From the NCBI RefSeq assembly GCF_026540895.1, contig NZ_JALNUR010000004.1:1-64000 (forward strand): a DNA stretch of 64,000 bases. The letters are read 5' to 3'. Shown here in pieces: positions 63,108 to 64,000 of this stretch; position 1 is the first letter of the stretch, and each line of letters opens with the position of its first letter. Under the pieces are notes generated by a model, which was not told the DNA's origin, did not search any database, and saw nothing but the letters and a program-made list of their open reading frames with translations. Position numbers and translations under genes: made by a program. This DNA is from Sphingomonas sp. GM_Shp_1. GTDB taxonomy: Bacteria; Pseudomonadota; Alphaproteobacteria; Sphingomonadales; Sphingomonadaceae.

Positions 63108-64000
63108 TCAGCGCTTCTTTTCGGCGGCGATCCAGTCGGCGATCTTCTTTTCCAGAACCGGCATGGGCAATGCGCCGGTGTCCAGCACTTCCGCATGGAA
63201 GCGACGCGGATCGAACTTCGCGCCCAACTCCGCCTTGGCCTGGGCCTTCAGGCGGCTGATGGTCAACTGCCCGATCTTGTAGGCGAGAGCCTGACCCGGA
63301 ATGGCGATATAGCGCTCCACCTCGGCGGTCGCGTCGGTTCGCGCCATGGGGGAGTTGGCAAGCATATAGTCGATCGCCTGATCGCGGGTCCAACCCTTGG
63401 CGTGAATGCCGGTATCGACCACGAGCCGCATCGCGCGCAACATCTCGTCGTTCAGGCCGCCCATGCGCTGATAGGGGTCGGTCTCCATTCCGAGTTCGGG
63501 CCAGAGCGTCTCGGCATAGAGCGCCCAGCCTTCGGCATAGGCGGTGTTGCCGCCGAACCGCATGAAGGCGGGAAGCGCCGCATTTTCCTGCGCCAGGCTG
63601 ATCTGGAAATGATGCCCCGGTACCGCCTCGTGCAGATAGAGCGTTTCCATCTCCCACATATAGCGCGAGGGGAGATCATAGGTGTTGTAGTAGAATACGC
63701 CCGGCCGGGTCCCGTCCGGTGTGCCGCCCTGATAGGAGCCGCCCGCGTCCGTCTTCTCCTTGAAGGCGGGGACGGGCCGGATTTCCAGCGCGGTCTTGGG
63801 GATCAGCGAGAATTGCTCGCGGATGCGCGCATCGACGCGCCGTCCGATCGCCTCATAGCCTTCGCGCAGTTGCGCCGCCGATTTGGGCTGAAAACGCGCA
63901 TCCGTGCGCAGGAAGGTGAAGAATTCGGGCAGGCTGCCCTTGAACCCGACCGCCTGCTTCTGAACCTCCATCGCCTTCAGGATACGTGCGACCTCGGACA
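63108..64000 (-). CDS. DUF885 family protein, C-terminal part (cut by window edge)
   Basis: The C-terminal ~297 residues of a DUF885 protein, which the family describes as a likely metallopeptidase-like hydrolase. The metal-binding motif is LYLHEAVPGHHFQ, with downstream conserved blocks NTAYAEGWALYAETLWPELG and SYQGGTPDGTRPGVFYYNT. The frame is open past the window end, so the N-terminus and any signal peptide are not seen. Activity on dipeptides or similar is assumed from the family only. Confidence 0.87.
   Translation of the reverse strand, partial: SEVARILKAMEVQKQAVGFKGSLPEFFTFLRTDARFQPKSAAQLREGYEAIGRRVDARIREQFSLIPKTALEIRPVPAFKEKTDAGGSYQGGTPDGTRPGVFYYNTYDLPSRYMWEMETLYLHEAVPGHHFQISLAQENAALPAFMRFGGNTAYAEGWALYAETLWPELGMETDPYQRMGGLNDEMLRAMRLVVDTGIHAKGWTRDQAIDYMLANSPMARTDATAEVERYIAIPGQALAYKIGQLTISRLKAQAKAELGAKFDPRRFHAEVLDTGALPMPVLEKKIADWIAAEKKR

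Noticed and set aside
1..64000. tRNA, rRNA, CRISPR array, transposase or phage genes
   Set aside because: No cloverleaf, rRNA signature, direct-repeat array or transposase/integrase motif was seen on reading the window by eye; a tRNAscan or similar run would settle small RNAs.

Overview
The window comes from a GC-rich chromosome of an alphaproteobacterium, most likely Sphingomonas or a close relative. The signs are the strong G/C third-position bias, the long antisense open frames it creates, DUF2794 and DUF5818-like proteins, a RegB/RegA redox pair, and a cyo-type quinol oxidase. I see no rRNA, tRNA, CRISPR array, insertion sequence or prophage. The stretch reads as core and semi-core chromosome made of short operons. 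Genus assignment is inference.

Layout. 1-5.2 kb: a cut secreted-protein gene, a fasciclin lipoprotein, divergent oxyR/ahpC with ahpD (peroxide defence), a TSUP anion transporter opposite a serine acetyltransferase, and a DUF2794 gene ending at a clear terminator. 5.2-12.9 kb: a secreted small protein and a complete phosphate regulon on the minus strand (phoR-pstS-pstC-pstA-pstB-phoU-phoB), with a likely PHO box overlapping the end of phoR. 12.9-15.5 kb: a four-gene cluster of the little-studied HPr-rel-A type (Tat-exported small protein, PqqD-like protein, HprK-related kinase, nucleotidyltransferase-fold protein). 15.5-19.5 kb: phosphoglycolate phosphatase, glmU and glmS (UDP-GlcNAc supply). 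19.5-27.9 kb: a cyclic-di-GMP signalling block with a REC-GGDEF-EAL regulator under a large start-site hairpin, its likely histidine kinase partner, dinB, a beta-propeller diguanylate cyclase and a DUF5818-like protein.

27.9-39.4 kb: a palindromic repeat block, DUF808 membrane protein, a LysR regulator divergent from malate synthase G, a gamma-carbonic-anhydrase-like protein, an OmpR/EnvZ-like two-component pair, a 34-residue membrane ORF, a large hybrid kinase with a ParD-like N-terminus, a retropepsin-like protease and a small membrane protein. 39.4-51.7 kb: a trehalose/glycogen operon (glgX-treZ-malQ-treY) that runs into a 3-methyladenine DNA glycosylase gene, then DUF2934, Gfo/Idh oxidoreductase and GH15 glucoamylase-like genes. 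51.7-56.0 kb: a second hybrid kinase, DUF1488-like and DUF2147 genes, and an MFS transporter.

56.1-63.0 kb: cyoABCD, a SURF1 gene and regB/regA form one tightly packed, overlapping operon, so the redox sensor that usually controls terminal oxidases is co-transcribed with one. The last gene is a DUF885 peptidase-like protein cut by the window end. Three related palindromic elements (about 3.1, 27.9 and 63.0 kb) each sit between convergent genes and probably act as two-way terminators.
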